Shown: positions 1 to 8,513 of the stretch, piece after piece
Layout: every line of letters begins with the position of its first letter
Position numbering within the stretch: the first letter of the stretch is position 1
Assembly: GCA_050305405.1 (NCBI GenBank)
Contig: JBNLFG010000010.1
Coordinates: 1-64,000 of the forward strand
Length of the DNA: 64,000 nt
Source: Desulfolinea sp050305405
GTDB taxonomy: Bacteria; Chloroflexota; Anaerolineae; Anaerolineales; Villigracilaceae
Direction: 5' to 3'
Position numbers and translations under genes: made by a program
The notes under the pieces: generated by a model
Seen by the model: the letters and a program-made list of their open reading frames with translations, nothing else
Told to the model about the DNA's origin: nothing
The model's database searches: none

Positions 1-84
1 TTTGGCGACCGATGCCGGCAGAATAAAATTTATTGCGAACAGGAAATTCCTGCTTTTGGTGAATAGCACCCTTTATCACCTATC

Positions 85-123
85 ATTCCCCTAGATACAA
101 AATTCTAGGGGAATTTTATTTTT
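85..123 (+). terminator. Rho-independent terminator of a gene left of the window
   Basis: An 11-bp perfect inverted repeat (85-95 and 104-114) with an 8-nt loop is followed on the plus strand by a T-rich tract to about 123. The T tract lies on the plus side, so it should end a plus-strand transcript from outside the window. It overlaps the stop codon of the convergent comEC gene. Confidence 0.75.
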
Positions 124-2563
124 CCTTCTCCACCCACATTTGCGTGCCATCGGTCGAGATGTGCAGCCAGCCGTCCAGGTCGGTGCGCAAGAGTGGGTAA
201 TCTTCCAGTGTGCGCAAAGTAGAGTCGTGGGGCAGCCCGTCGCGGTCATCGGCGGCGACGCTCAGGATCGCCAACTGCGGGTCGAGGGCGGCTATCCACT
301 CGGGGGGATTGAGCGGCGCGTAGCCCGAATCAGGCAGTAGGAGCAGCGACATTGTCCCCAAATTCTGCGTTTCAGCGAGACTATCAAAATCCATGCCGAT
401 TGGCAGGAGGGCGCGGAAAGAATCCCATTCGATCAGGATAACTGATCCGCGCGCGCCCACAGCTTGGATTTGCAAAGTAGCGCCCTGCCCAAGTTCCAAC
501 GTTTGTCCCGCTTCCGCCAGGCTGATAGGTATCCCGTTTGTGGAAATAAACTTGTCGAGGGCGCGCGAAGCGTAAGATGCTTCGCGATTACCGCTCCACA
601 AGACCTGTGCGGGGGAGAAGCGTTCAAGCGTGCGCGGCAGGGCGGCTAAATCTTCTTCTTGCGGGGAGGCGACGATCAACCAATCCAGTTCACGCTCGAA
701 GGGCGGTAAGCGTTCGCCCAACTCGGCAGAAAGATCAGAGATACGTTCGCCGCCGTTGATGAGCAGAGTCCTGCCATCCGGGGTTTGGATGAGGACGGCA
801 TCGGCAGAGCCAACATTGAGAAAGGTGAGATGCAAGTTCCCGTCGGGGAGGGAGAAGACCATGCGCCAGACCTGAAAGACGACGAGAGTTAGCGTGACCG
901 CGTAAACGGGCTTGGAAATTTTCTTTAAAGGGAAACCAGCAAAAGTCCACGCGAGCATCACGAGGTAGATGATGATGATCAGAATTAGTTTCGTATCCCC
1001 CAGCACAATCACACCATGTGGCATCCGGTTGAATAATTCCACCATTCGAATGGTGTAGGTGGTGAAGGGCAGCGCGAAGATGGCGAGAATTTTGCCGAGC
1101 GGCATCAGCAGCAGGCTGACAATGAGCGCCAGACCGCCGAGGATCATCACGGCCGGTTGGACGGGCAGGATGAAGGGATTCGCGATAAAGGAGATAATCG
1201 AGATGCGCCCAAAGTGGTAGGCCATGATCGGGATCGTGGCGAATTGAGCGGCGAGCGTGAAGAGGAAATACTCGCCAACGGGGCCAGCAAGCTGCTCTGC
1301 ACGTTCAGGGGTGGTGATCCGCGAGGCCTGACGCACAAACCAGTTGGCAAGCGGCTCGGCGTAAAGGATCAGACCAGCTGTGGCGGCAAAGGAAAGCTGG
1401 AAGCCGACGTCCCATAAAACCATCGGGTTGATGAGCGCCATGACCACAGCGACCCCAAGCAAAGAGGTAACGCCATCTTGTCTTCTGCCGACCTGCCTGG
1501 CAAATAAGGCAAAACCACCCATCACAGCTGCACGCACGACGGCTGCATCCGCGCCGACGAGTAGGGTGTAGGCAGCGATACCGATCATCGCGAGAACTGA
1601 ACCGGCCTTGTTGCCGAAGAGTCTGCCGAAAAGGGAGATAAAAAGCCCTGCGATAATCGTGATGTTGAAACCGGAAATCGCGATGATATGGGTTGTGCCC
1701 GTGCCCTTAAAAGCATCTTGTAGGTCTCTGGGGAGACCGGTTTCGACGCCGAGCAAAATGCCCGCCAGCAACGAGGCTTCGGGATCGGGGAAAAGTTCGT
1801 AGACATTCGCGAGGGCACGATCTTTGAGATCGAAAATCCAGGTCTTTGCCCAATGACCGCCGCGTTCTTCGGGCAGGAAGGTCGCTTCGGCGTTGGACAT
1901 ATAAGCGTGGATGCCGCTCAGCGCAAGATAATCTTTGTAGGAAAACTCTTCGTTTTCGGGGGGCGTTTCGAGCTTGCCTCGCACGCGCAGATGATCGCCG
2001 TAGTGATAGGTTTCGCCCGCATCCACGCGGATTAGAATTGTGCCATGTACTGAGAGGGGATCTTTCTTGTCGGGGCGATTGATCTCAACCACGTCTAACT
2101 GGAGGTTGGTGTAGGTGTCGCGGTAATCGGGCGCATCAGAGACGATCCCTGTAACTAACGTTTCATAGTTACGGTCGCTGAACCAGATGATGTCGAAAGG
2201 GTCATCTTCTTTGGGCTGCTGGTATTGAAAATAGGTTGCGCCGAAGAAGAAGAAAAAAGGCAGTAAAAAGTAGATTGGGGAAATGCGCAGAAACCAGGCC
2301 GGGGTTTGTGTTTTTTCACGTATGCGCCGGATGATAAGCGAAATCGCTGCAAGCGCTAACGAGATCGTGCCGTATTGCAGCCAAAGACTCGTCTCTTGCG
2401 GGACATAACGTGCGAGCACGATCCCGCCGAGAAAGGAGAGAGCAATGAGGCTGATGGGCGAAATTAGGAGTTGCACAAAATACCCTTTACCGGAGACTTT
2501 TTGAGAAAAATCGTTTGTTGGTTGAGGCGCTCCGAGTCTTCTTTGGGAGCGTATCGAAAGCAC
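116..2563 (-). CDS. comEC: ComEC/Rec2-family DNA-uptake channel protein with a degenerate lactamase-like domain
   Basis: Inner-membrane channel that in transformable bacteria passes single-stranded DNA into the cell. The 815-residue protein has the usual order: N-terminal membrane segments and a soluble DUF4131/OB-like region (about 30-215), a polytopic Competence domain (about 225-545) carrying the signature HIIAISGFNITI near residue 292, and a C-terminal metallo-beta-lactamase-like domain (about 575-815). That last domain starts recognisably (LNVGSADAVLI) but lacks the HxHxDH metal motif: the matching segment reads IVASPQEEDLAALP, and the later HHGS position reads PDSGY. A catalytic nuclease role for it is therefore unlikely. 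The start is GTG; no clear ATG lies nearby in frame. It is last in a gmk-rhomboid-comEC operon, 44 bp after the rhomboid gene. Confidence 0.9.
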   Translation of the reverse strand: MLSIRSQRRLGAPQPTNDFSQKVSGKGYFVQLLISPISLIALSFLGGIVLARYVPQETSLWLQYGTISLALAAISLIIRRIREKTQTPAWFLRISPIYFLLPFFFFFGATYFQYQQPKEDDPFDIIWFSDRNYETLVTGIVSDAPDYRDTYTNLQLDVVEINRPDKKDPLSVHGTILIRVDAGETYHYGDHLRVRGKLETPPENEEFSYKDYLALSGIHAYMSNAEATFLPEERGGHWAKTWIFDLKDRALANVYELFPDPEASLLAGILLGVETGLPRDLQDAFKGTGTTHIIAISGFNITIIAGLFISLFGRLFGNKAGSVLAMIGIAAYTLLVGADAAVVRAAVMGGFALFARQVGRRQDGVTSLLGVAVVMALINPMVLWDVGFQLSFAATAGLILYAEPLANWFVRQASRITTPERAEQLAGPVGEYFLFTLAAQFATIPIMAYHFGRISIISFIANPFILPVQPAVMILGGLALIVSLLLMPLGKILAIFALPFTTYTIRMVELFNRMPHGVIVLGDTKLILIIIIYLVMLAWTFAGFPLKKISKPVYAVTLTLVVFQVWRMVFSLPDGNLHLTFLNVGSADAVLIQTPDGRTLLINGGERISDLSAELGERLPPFERELDWLIVASPQEEDLAALPRTLERFSPAQVLWSGNREASYASRALDKFISTNGIPISLAEAGQTLELGQGATLQIQAVGARGSVILIEWDSFRALLPIGMDFDSLAETQNLGTMSLLLLPDSGYAPLNPPEWIAALDPQLAILSVAADDRDGLPHDSTLRTLEDYPLLRTDLDGWLHISTDGTQMWVEKEK

Positions 2564-2607
2564 CTGCTTCGCTTAATCATTAGTTTAAAGGAATTGTTCG
2601 CGAGAAC

Positions 2608-3363
2608 TTACATCCCAAAGAATTTCAGCAGCGCAACTGCGCCAAAGATGGCGAAAACGATCAAGGCAGCCGTAATGGCATCGCGCATATCTCGTCGGTC
2701 CGTGATGTGCAGCAGGGGGTAGAGTCCTTCTACTTCCCAGCGTGGGCCGCCAAACCAGGCGAAGATCAGCCCGCCAAGCAGGCCGCCAATATGCCCCCAG
2801 TTGTCGATCCCGGGGGATAAGCCGATCATCAGGTTGACGGCAGCAACCATCACGATGTTGCTCAAAGCTTTTTGAGCACGTTGGCCGAAGAGCTTTTTGT
2901 TCAAATACAGAAAAATGCCCTCGGCAGCCAGCAAGCCAAATATCGCGGTCGAGGCGCCGAGCGAATTCGCATCTGTAAAGAAGAAGGAGAAGACATTCCC
3001 GGCAAATCCGCCGGCGAGATAAAGCAGCAGAAAACGCGCGTGTCCCATGCGGCTTTCCATGCCTGCGCCGATGGCGAGGAGGGCATACATGTTGAAGCCG
3101 ATGTGCATCAGCGAACCATGCAAGAGGAGGGGCGTGATAAGACGCCAAAGTTGTCCGGCGAGAATAGCCTCGTTGATCTTCATCCCATAATAGGCCGGAT
3201 AATCTGCACCGTTATAGAAAAACTGGCTCGCCATTTGCAATAAATAGACCGCGATCGTGATGCCCATGATGGTATATGTGACGCGCGGCGGCGCAGTAGG
3301 CAGCGCAATTTGCGTCGGGGGCGGCGGTGTTTGCTGATAGTTCGGTGCGGGAGTCTCGTTCAC
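2608..3363 (-). CDS. Rhomboid-family intramembrane serine protease
   Basis: Cleaves transmembrane proteins within the bilayer. The 251-residue protein has a proline-rich N-terminal tail (1-28) and about six or seven membrane segments. The catalytic serine is S138 in GASTAIF and the partner histidine is H191 in WGHIGG; the HxxxxHxxxN motif of TM2 is present as H82, H87 and N91. The start is GTG and shares four bases with the stop of gmk (GTGA), which points to translational coupling. A final hydrophobic segment (about 230-248) follows a short soluble stretch. The substrate cannot be told from context; sitting with gmk and comEC looks like housekeeping organisation. Confidence 0.92.
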   Translation of the reverse strand: MNETPAPNYQQTPPPPTQIALPTAPPRVTYTIMGITIAVYLLQMASQFFYNGADYPAYYGMKINEAILAGQLWRLITPLLLHGSLMHIGFNMYALLAIGAGMESRMGHARFLLLYLAGGFAGNVFSFFFTDANSLGASTAIFGLLAAEGIFLYLNKKLFGQRAQKALSNIVMVAAVNLMIGLSPGIDNWGHIGGLLGGLIFAWFGGPRWEVEGLYPLLHITDRRDMRDAITAALIVFAIFGAVALLKFFGM

Positions 3364-3986
3364 AGGCTTACCTTTCGCGGATGGGTGCGGTGATGCTCGG
3401 CATGGATGATGGCCTGGATCGTATCGACCGCATCGTCCAGTTTGTCATCGGTATTGATGACGACATAATCGAACTCATCGGCGCGTTTCATTTCCTGACG
3501 TGCGGTGGCGATGCGCAGATTCAGCCCCTCGGCTGTTTCGGTCTTTCTTGCCCTCAACCTGCTGACCAGTTCCTCTTCGTCGGCTGTGGTGAGGAAAATG
3601 AGTACCGCTTCCGGCGCCATCTTACGCACGGTTGCCGCGCCCTGAACATCGAGGCGCATAATGACATCTTTTCCGCTCGCCAGTGCGTCGCGCACCTGCT
3701 GTTTGGGAATGCCTTTGTAATCGTTGTAGACGATGGCATATTCGAGCAGCTCATCATCTTCGATCATCTGTGCGAACTCATCGCTGGAGACGAAGAAATA
3801 ATCCACGCCGTGCTCTTCGCCTTCACGGATGGGGCGTGTGGTGGCGGTGACAACAAAGTGGAAGGGCTGGTCGCCGCGCTCTTCCATCAGGTGCAGAACA
3901 GTATCCTTGCCAACCCCCGAAGGGCCGGAGATGACGATCAGCAGCGGCTCGGGGTGCAGGATATTAAAATCGTTTGTGTGGGTCAT
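3360..3986 (-). CDS. gmk: Guanylate kinase
   Basis: Phosphorylates GMP to GDP with ATP, an essential step of GTP and dGTP supply. The 208-residue protein has the P-loop GPSGVGKD at residues 21-28 and the family hallmark TTRPIREGEEHGVDYFF for GMP binding, with the lid arginines in RLRARKTET. I chose the ATG at 3986, since the open frame upstream (to 4058) encodes unrelated low-complexity sequence and the resulting length fits the family. First gene of a gmk-rhomboid-comEC operon, divergent from an MFS exporter. Confidence 0.95.
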   Translation of the reverse strand: MTHTNDFNILHPEPLLIVISGPSGVGKDTVLHLMEERGDQPFHFVVTATTRPIREGEEHGVDYFFVSSDEFAQMIEDDELLEYAIVYNDYKGIPKQQVRDALASGKDVIMRLDVQGAATVRKMAPEAVLIFLTTADEEELVSRLRARKTETAEGLNLRIATARQEMKRADEFDYVVINTDDKLDDAVDTIQAIIHAEHHRTHPRKVSL

Positions 3987-4045
3987 GGAGAATATTGTAC
4001 TCGATGGGGGTGCAAAAAACGATGCCACTGAAGTATCCTCTGCGA

Positions 4046-4051
4046 TATAAT
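4046..4051 (+). promoter_or_regulatory. Candidate -10 box of the MFS exporter gene
   Basis: A consensus TATAAT lies 30 bp ahead of the MFS start codon in the 94-bp divergent region shared with gmk. The expected -35 position is poor, so this is a moderate call. Confidence 0.5.
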
Positions 4052-4080
4052 CCAGCATCTTTCACGCCTTAGGAACAATT

Positions 4081-5517
4081 ATGCAAACCAATCCCCCCGA
4101 AGTAGATTATTCAAAAAAATGGCTCGTGCTTTCCGCGGTCAGCATGGGTATCTTTTTAGCGACCATCGACGGCAGTATTGTCAACATCTCGCTGCCGACT
4201 CTTGTCCACGCCTTTGAGACCGATTTCGCGCTCGTGCAATGGGTCGTGCTTTCCTACCTGCTGACCGTCACCACGCTGATGCTGGGAGTCGGTCGTTTGG
4301 CGGATATTTACGGCAAGAAGCGCATCTACACGGCGGGCTTTATCGTCTTCACACTTGGGTCAGTGCTCTGCGGCCTCTCGCCAACGATCCATGCCTTGAT
4401 CGGATTCCGCGTCGTGCAGGCAGTAGGGGCATCCATGACGATGGCGCTCGGGATGGCAATTGTCACGGAAGCATTTCCGGGTCACGAGCGTGGGCGCGCG
4501 CTGGGCATCACGGGCACGATCGTTTCGGTTGGCATCGCCATCGGTCCCACGCTGGGCGGATTCATCATCCAAAACTTCTCATGGCATTGGATATTCTTCG
4601 TCAACCTGCCCATCGGCATTCTTGGCACGTGGATGGTGATCCGCTATGTGCCCAATTTCCAACCGGCGGGCGGGCAGCGCTTTGATTATTGGGGCGCGGT
4701 GACGCTCTGCGTGACACTGCTCAGCTTTTTGATCGGGCTGACAACGGGGCAGCGGATCGGCTTTGGCGAGTTGCCCGTCATGTTGCTTCTGGGTACATCG
4801 CTTCTCTTTTTGGGCATTTTTATCAAGCTGGAGCTGGGTCTCGACGAGCCAATGCTCGATCTGCGCCTTTTCAAAAACAGTCTTTTCTCTGTTTCGCTCA
4901 TGACCGGTTTTATCGTCTTCCTTTGTTTATCCGGCTCGATTCTGCTGATCCCCTTTTATGCCGAAAACGTGCTCGGATTCGGTCCACAGCAAACCGGCAT
5001 GTTGATGGCGGTCGTCCCCTTGGCGCTCGGTATCGTAGCCCCTATTTCGGGCGCACTGTCCGACCGTTACGGCACGCGCCCCATCACAGTGGCAGGATTA
5101 GCGATGCTGACGATCGGCTTTATCCTGGTTAGTGGGTTGAATGCCGAAACGACCATGCTGGAATATGTGCTCCGCTTTTTGCCGGTCGGCATCGGGATGG
5201 GCATGTTCCAGTCCCCCAACAACTCGGCGATCATGGGCGCCGCCCCGCGCTCTCGACTTGGGATTGCTTCCGGTATGTTGAGCGTGACGCGCACCCTCGG
5301 GCAGACTGCCGGTATCGCTATCCTCGGTGCACTCTGGGCTGGACAGGTTTTCAAGCACGTTGGCAATGTCCTGCCGGGCGGTGCGACCACCGCCCCCATT
5401 GCCGCACAGGTGGCTGGCTTACAGAGCACCTTTCTGCTCGTCAGCGTGCTGATCTTTTTAGCGTTATTGCTCAGTATTTGGGGAATGCGCGAAGAGAATA
5501 AACAACAACCTGCATAA
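4081..5517 (+). CDS. MFS drug exporter, DHA2 (EmrB/QacA) type, 14 membrane segments
   Basis: Proton-coupled efflux pump of the inner membrane. The 478-residue length and about 14 hydrophobic segments fit the DHA2 family. Family motifs are visible: D1 in the first helix (TIDGSIVNISLPTL), motif A after TM2 (GRLADIYGKKR), and the antiporter motif C in TM5 (GTIVSVGIAIGPTLGG). The substrate cannot be predicted. No TetR or MarR regulator lies next to it; a MerR-type multidrug-like regulator converges from downstream and is a possible but unproven partner. It ends in a strong terminator. Confidence 0.9.
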   Translation: MQTNPPEVDYSKKWLVLSAVSMGIFLATIDGSIVNISLPTLVHAFETDFALVQWVVLSYLLTVTTLMLGVGRLADIYGKKRIYTAGFIVFTLGSVLCGLSPTIHALIGFRVVQAVGASMTMALGMAIVTEAFPGHERGRALGITGTIVSVGIAIGPTLGGFIIQNFSWHWIFFVNLPIGILGTWMVIRYVPNFQPAGGQRFDYWGAVTLCVTLLSFLIGLTTGQRIGFGELPVMLLLGTSLLFLGIFIKLELGLDEPMLDLRLFKNSLFSVSLMTGFIVFLCLSGSILLIPFYAENVLGFGPQQTGMLMAVVPLALGIVAPISGALSDRYGTRPITVAGLAMLTIGFILVSGLNAETTMLEYVLRFLPVGIGMGMFQSPNNSAIMGAAPRSRLGIASGMLSVTRTLGQTAGIAILGALWAGQVFKHVGNVLPGGATTAPIAAQVAGLQSTFLLVSVLIFLALLLSIWGMREENKQQPA

Positions 5518-5521
5518 ACCC

Positions 5522-5551
5522 AAACTCCCCCGCTAATGCGGGGGAGTTTTT
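5522..5551 (+). terminator. Strong Rho-independent terminator after the MFS gene
   Basis: A perfect 12-bp stem (5522-5533 with 5538-5549), loop TAAT, followed by Ts. It sits between convergent genes and may act on both strands, though the T tract favours the plus strand. Confidence 0.88.
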
Positions 5552-5574
5552 ACTAAAAGTGGAGTAGGGTAGCG

Positions 5575-6939
5575 CTATTGAATGGCTACGTAAATATAGA
5601 GCTTGGACTCATCTGAGCCGATATGGAAGTCTTCATCATAAACTTCCATATCGAACTTATCAGGGTGAAGCTCTTTCCCTGACTGCGGCAGCCAAGAGTT
5701 ATAGATGTACTCGTAGGTTTCACTGAGCGTATCCAATTTACCGTGGTGGGTGAAGACGGCATAGGTATATTCGGGTACTTGCCGATAGACCATGCCTGCC
5801 GGAATATCTTGATCGCTGGCAACCTGTGCAGCAGCAACATATTCAAACTCGCCTTCTTTGGCGCCTTCAACCTTGCTGAAGCAGAGGCCAAAATACTCTT
5901 CTTCACTGCTCATTTTTATTTCGTGCGCACGCGGATTGAAAACACCCCACATTTGCGGGATTTCACCTTGCTCATTCTTGCCAACATAAGACATGCCAAC
6001 GGCTTTGAAAGCCGGTCGTTTAATGATTTTGGGTTCCATCGTTTTTTCCTTTTTATCAGGTGAAAGTATCGAAACCGGAATTCTGGTCTTCTCTACGGGG
6101 CATTGAACTTCAACCATCCCGGTTTCAAAACTGGTATTCAGGGGCATATCCGCCCCTGACTCGGATAGGTAGATCTCACGACATGGACCGACGAGTTGAT
6201 ACCCGTTAGACTGCATCCAACTGTACAAAAACGAATAGGTTTGCGGCAGTAAGTCAGCTTCACTGGGATGGATCAGGCTTGCCATTGTAGGCACTGCGGC
6301 CAACTCCAGCAATTCGACGGGGGTTCCTGCCCAGTCACCAGCCCGCTGTCCACGGCGCAGGTTGACACCCACAGCCAAAGAGACTTCCAGGTCAGTGTCT
6401 TGATAGGGCAGATCGTTGAGCAGTGCAAACCAGGGGCTTGTGACTTTCAGCTTGGCCAAATCCAGATAATACTGAAGTAACTGCTGCAAACTCTGGCGGG
6501 CTGGCGCTAACTGCGCTTCGGTTGCCGCTACAGCACGGGCGGATAACACTGTTCGCGCGGGGACATCCTTGAGCGCCACGTCGCGTTCCGGTGGAGAACC
6601 ATCCACTTCAATTTGACGCAGGCGCATCTCAACGCGGGCTAGCCGGGCTTGCTCATCTTCAACCTTTTCAGCCAATTCCATCTGTTTCATGCGCAGCATT
6701 CCGCGCATCTCGGCTATGGACAAGTTTTCACTTATCAGGTGTGCAATCTGTTCCAGCGAGAAGCCTAGATCCTTCAATGCCAGGATGCGGTTTAGCTGCC
6801 CCAATTGTTTCAGACGATAGTAACGGTATCCGGTATAGCGGTCGATATGCGTTGGCTTGAGCAAACCCAGATCACCGTAGTGATGCAGGGTTTTTATGGA
6901 AACGTGCGCCAGTTTAGAAAAGTCACCGATCTTGATCAT
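5575..6939 (-). CDS. MerR-family regulator with two tandem GyrI-like effector domains
   Basis: Predicted autoregulated transcription factor. Residues 1-70 form the MerR winged helix (IGDFSKLAHVSIKTLHHY; then the RYTGYRYYR wing), 76-112 a dimerisation coiled coil, about 120-290 a first GyrI-like/AraC effector-binding domain as in BmrR, and 301-454 a second one of a different subtype. At 454 residues it is much longer than BmrR (about 280). Residue 301 is a methionine (ATG at 6037-6039) preceded on the coding strand by AAAAGGAAAAAACG, a good ribosome-binding site, so the second module may also be made alone or may be a formerly separate gene fused in frame. A MerR-type promoter lies just upstream of this gene. 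The ligand is unknown; this family typically binds cationic or lipophilic drugs. Confidence 0.88.
   Translation of the reverse strand: MIKIGDFSKLAHVSIKTLHHYGDLGLLKPTHIDRYTGYRYYRLKQLGQLNRILALKDLGFSLEQIAHLISENLSIAEMRGMLRMKQMELAEKVEDEQARLARVEMRLRQIEVDGSPPERDVALKDVPARTVLSARAVAATEAQLAPARQSLQQLLQYYLDLAKLKVTSPWFALLNDLPYQDTDLEVSLAVGVNLRRGQRAGDWAGTPVELLELAAVPTMASLIHPSEADLLPQTYSFLYSWMQSNGYQLVGPCREIYLSESGADMPLNTSFETGMVEVQCPVEKTRIPVSILSPDKKEKTMEPKIIKRPAFKAVGMSYVGKNEQGEIPQMWGVFNPRAHEIKMSSEEEYFGLCFSKVEGAKEGEFEYVAAAQVASDQDIPAGMVYRQVPEYTYAVFTHHGKLDTLSETYEYIYNSWLPQSGKELHPDKFDMEVYDEDFHIGSDESKLYIYVAIQ
6037..6056 (-). promoter_or_regulatory. Internal ribosome-binding site and ATG before the second GyrI-like domain
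   Basis: Inside the MerR gene the coding strand shows an AAGGA core about 8 nt ahead of an in-frame ATG at 6039, exactly at the border of the second GyrI-like module. Such a site is unexpected in the middle of a frame and fits internal initiation or a recent gene fusion. Confidence 0.5.
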
Positions 6940-6977
6940 AAGTCTACCTTTGTTCGCTGATGGCCATCAGTGCTGAC

Positions 6978-7008
6978 AGTATAGACCCTCCTGTAAGGTG
7001 CGAGTCAA
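6978..7008 (-). promoter_or_regulatory. MerR-type promoter with 19-bp spacer and operator dyad
   Basis: On the minus strand a -35 TTGACT (7003-7008) and a -10 TATACT (6978-6983) are separated by 19 bp (6984-7002). The long spacer holds an imperfect dyad with ends GACTC and GGGTC. This is the classical architecture of promoters twisted into an active shape by MerR proteins. It drives the MerR/GyrI gene itself, so autoregulation is inferred. Confidence 0.85.
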
Positions 7009-7017
7009 TGGGGAAGT

Positions 7018-8010
7018 TTATTCTTTCTCCGCTAGTAATTTGAGCAAGACCGCTTCGCGCTCCGGTTTCAAACCAGCCTTCATCTCGTAGTCTGCGGGAC
7101 GGGTTTGTGCCCATGCCAGCGTTTCGCGCACAACCTGCTCTGTCGAACGGAATTTCAGTCCGGCAGCCTTTGCGCGTTCATTGCTGATTCGCGACATCCC
7201 ACCACCTTCAGATTCAAGAATCCAGAGCGTAAACTCTGTCCACGGGGCGATCTTTTTCTCGGCGATGAAATCTTCAGACGCCCAGATAAATTCCGCGTCG
7301 CTGCCGCTGACCTTTTTACAGGTTTCCAACAATTCCACAAGCGGACACGGCTGCGCCGGACCAACGGCGTTGTAGACGCCGCTCGCCTTCTCTTCCACCA
7401 GCCTGAGTGTAAAGTCCGCCAGATCGCGTGCGTGGATAAACTGAGTCGGTTCATCCACGCCAACCGGGGCAAGCACCTGCCCTCCACGCGCGACGCGCAG
7501 TGGCCAATAGGTAAAACGATCGGTCGGGTCATAAGGCCCGACGATCAAGCCCGGGCGAATGATCAGTGCCCGTTCGCCATAAGTCTCCTGAACGGCTTTT
7601 TCACATAATACCTTCAAAGGGCCATAGGTCCCGCCCGTAATTTCTTCAACTGTTTCATCTTCGATGGTTCCCAAAGGATAATCTTCATCCATGCCAACGG
7701 CATCAAAATCGGCATAGACCGAAACCGTTGAGATGAAAACATACTGCCCGACAGATTCCTTCAGCGTCTGTGCTGAGAGATCGACGATCCGTGGATAGTA
7801 GCCACAGGTATCAATGACCGCATCCCAGCGAGGCCCGTCCAATTTGGCGAGGTCGCTTTCGCGATCGCCGATGATCGTTTCAACCTCAGGAAATACGTCC
7901 GGGTTCGATTTTCCGCGATTAAAAAGCATGATCTGATGCCCACGCTCAAGCGCAGCTTCAACCAGATGTCGTCCAACAAAGCGCGTTCCGCCGATGATTA
8001 AGATATTCAT
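7018..8010 (-). CDS. NAD-dependent epimerase/dehydratase-family (extended SDR) protein
   Basis: Probable NAD(P)-binding oxidoreductase or epimerase, 330 residues. The Rossmann motif GGTRFVG is at residues 7-13 and the SDR YxxxK pair is in GTYGPLKVLCE; the substrate-side half contains GLIVGPYDPTDRF and the FIHARDLADF segment usual in sugar-nucleotide epimerase relatives. I chose the ATG at 8010 because GGAG lies 7 nt ahead of it; a TTG four codons upstream is less likely. The reaction cannot be specified. Similar proteins are often annotated as NAD-dependent epimerases or CSP41-like RNA-binding SDRs. Confidence 0.85.
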   Translation of the reverse strand: MNILIIGGTRFVGRHLVEAALERGHQIMLFNRGKSNPDVFPEVETIIGDRESDLAKLDGPRWDAVIDTCGYYPRIVDLSAQTLKESVGQYVFISTVSVYADFDAVGMDEDYPLGTIEDETVEEITGGTYGPLKVLCEKAVQETYGERALIIRPGLIVGPYDPTDRFTYWPLRVARGGQVLAPVGVDEPTQFIHARDLADFTLRLVEEKASGVYNAVGPAQPCPLVELLETCKKVSGSDAEFIWASEDFIAEKKIAPWTEFTLWILESEGGGMSRISNERAKAAGLKFRSTEQVVRETLAWAQTRPADYEMKAGLKPEREAVLLKLLAEKE

Positions 8011-8162
8011 AATTTTCTCCAATTTGATTGATAATTAACTATACACCAAGATAGATAAAAAGAGCCTCGCCAACCAGCGAAGCACCTCTACTAATTCTTG
8101 ATGGTATCAAAAATCAGCATCATCCTTTAGAATTTTATAAATTCTTATTGTTATGGAGTCCC

Positions 8163-8513
8163 ATGAAAAAAGCGATCCTTCTCTTAACCATCTTCCTTAC
8201 GACCTGCAATGCAGCCCCCGCAACAGCCGTTGAAGATTTTCTGACCGCTCTCGCCGCCAAAGATGAAGCGCGTCTGCTCACACTCGTCTGTGCCGATTAC
8301 GAATTCGATGCCCTGCTCGAGCTGGATTCTTTCGCCCTTGTCCAAACCACGCTCAAGGATCTGGCTTGCCAGTCAAGCGGTACAGATGTGATCTGCAGCG
8401 GCAGCATCGAAGCCAGCTATGGCGATGAAATTCGCAGCTTTGATCTCTCCGAGCGGACATATCATCTTGTGCAGGATGGCGGTGACTGGCTGGTCTGTGG
8501 ATACGACCGATGA
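8163..8513 (+). CDS. Small lipoprotein, NTF2-like fold suspected
   Basis: A 116-residue exported lipoprotein: MKKAILLLTIF signal segment followed by the lipobox LTTC, so lipidation is at C17. The mature part starts AVEDFLTALAAKDEARLLTLVC, a helix pattern common in NTF2/SnoaL-like lipoproteins. The start at 8163 is preceded by GGAG; a start at 8148 would spoil the signal peptide. Its stop overlaps the next start as ATGA, so the two lipoprotein genes are probably translated together. Function unknown. Confidence 0.75.
   Translation: MKKAILLLTIFLTTCNAAPATAVEDFLTALAAKDEARLLTLVCADYEFDALLELDSFALVQTTLKDLACQSSGTDVICSGSIEASYGDEIRSFDLSERTYHLVQDGGDWLVCGYDR

Noticed and set aside
3327..4031. 234-residue open frame opposite gmk
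   Set aside because: It is the antisense of a well-supported guanylate kinase gene and has no recognisable motif.
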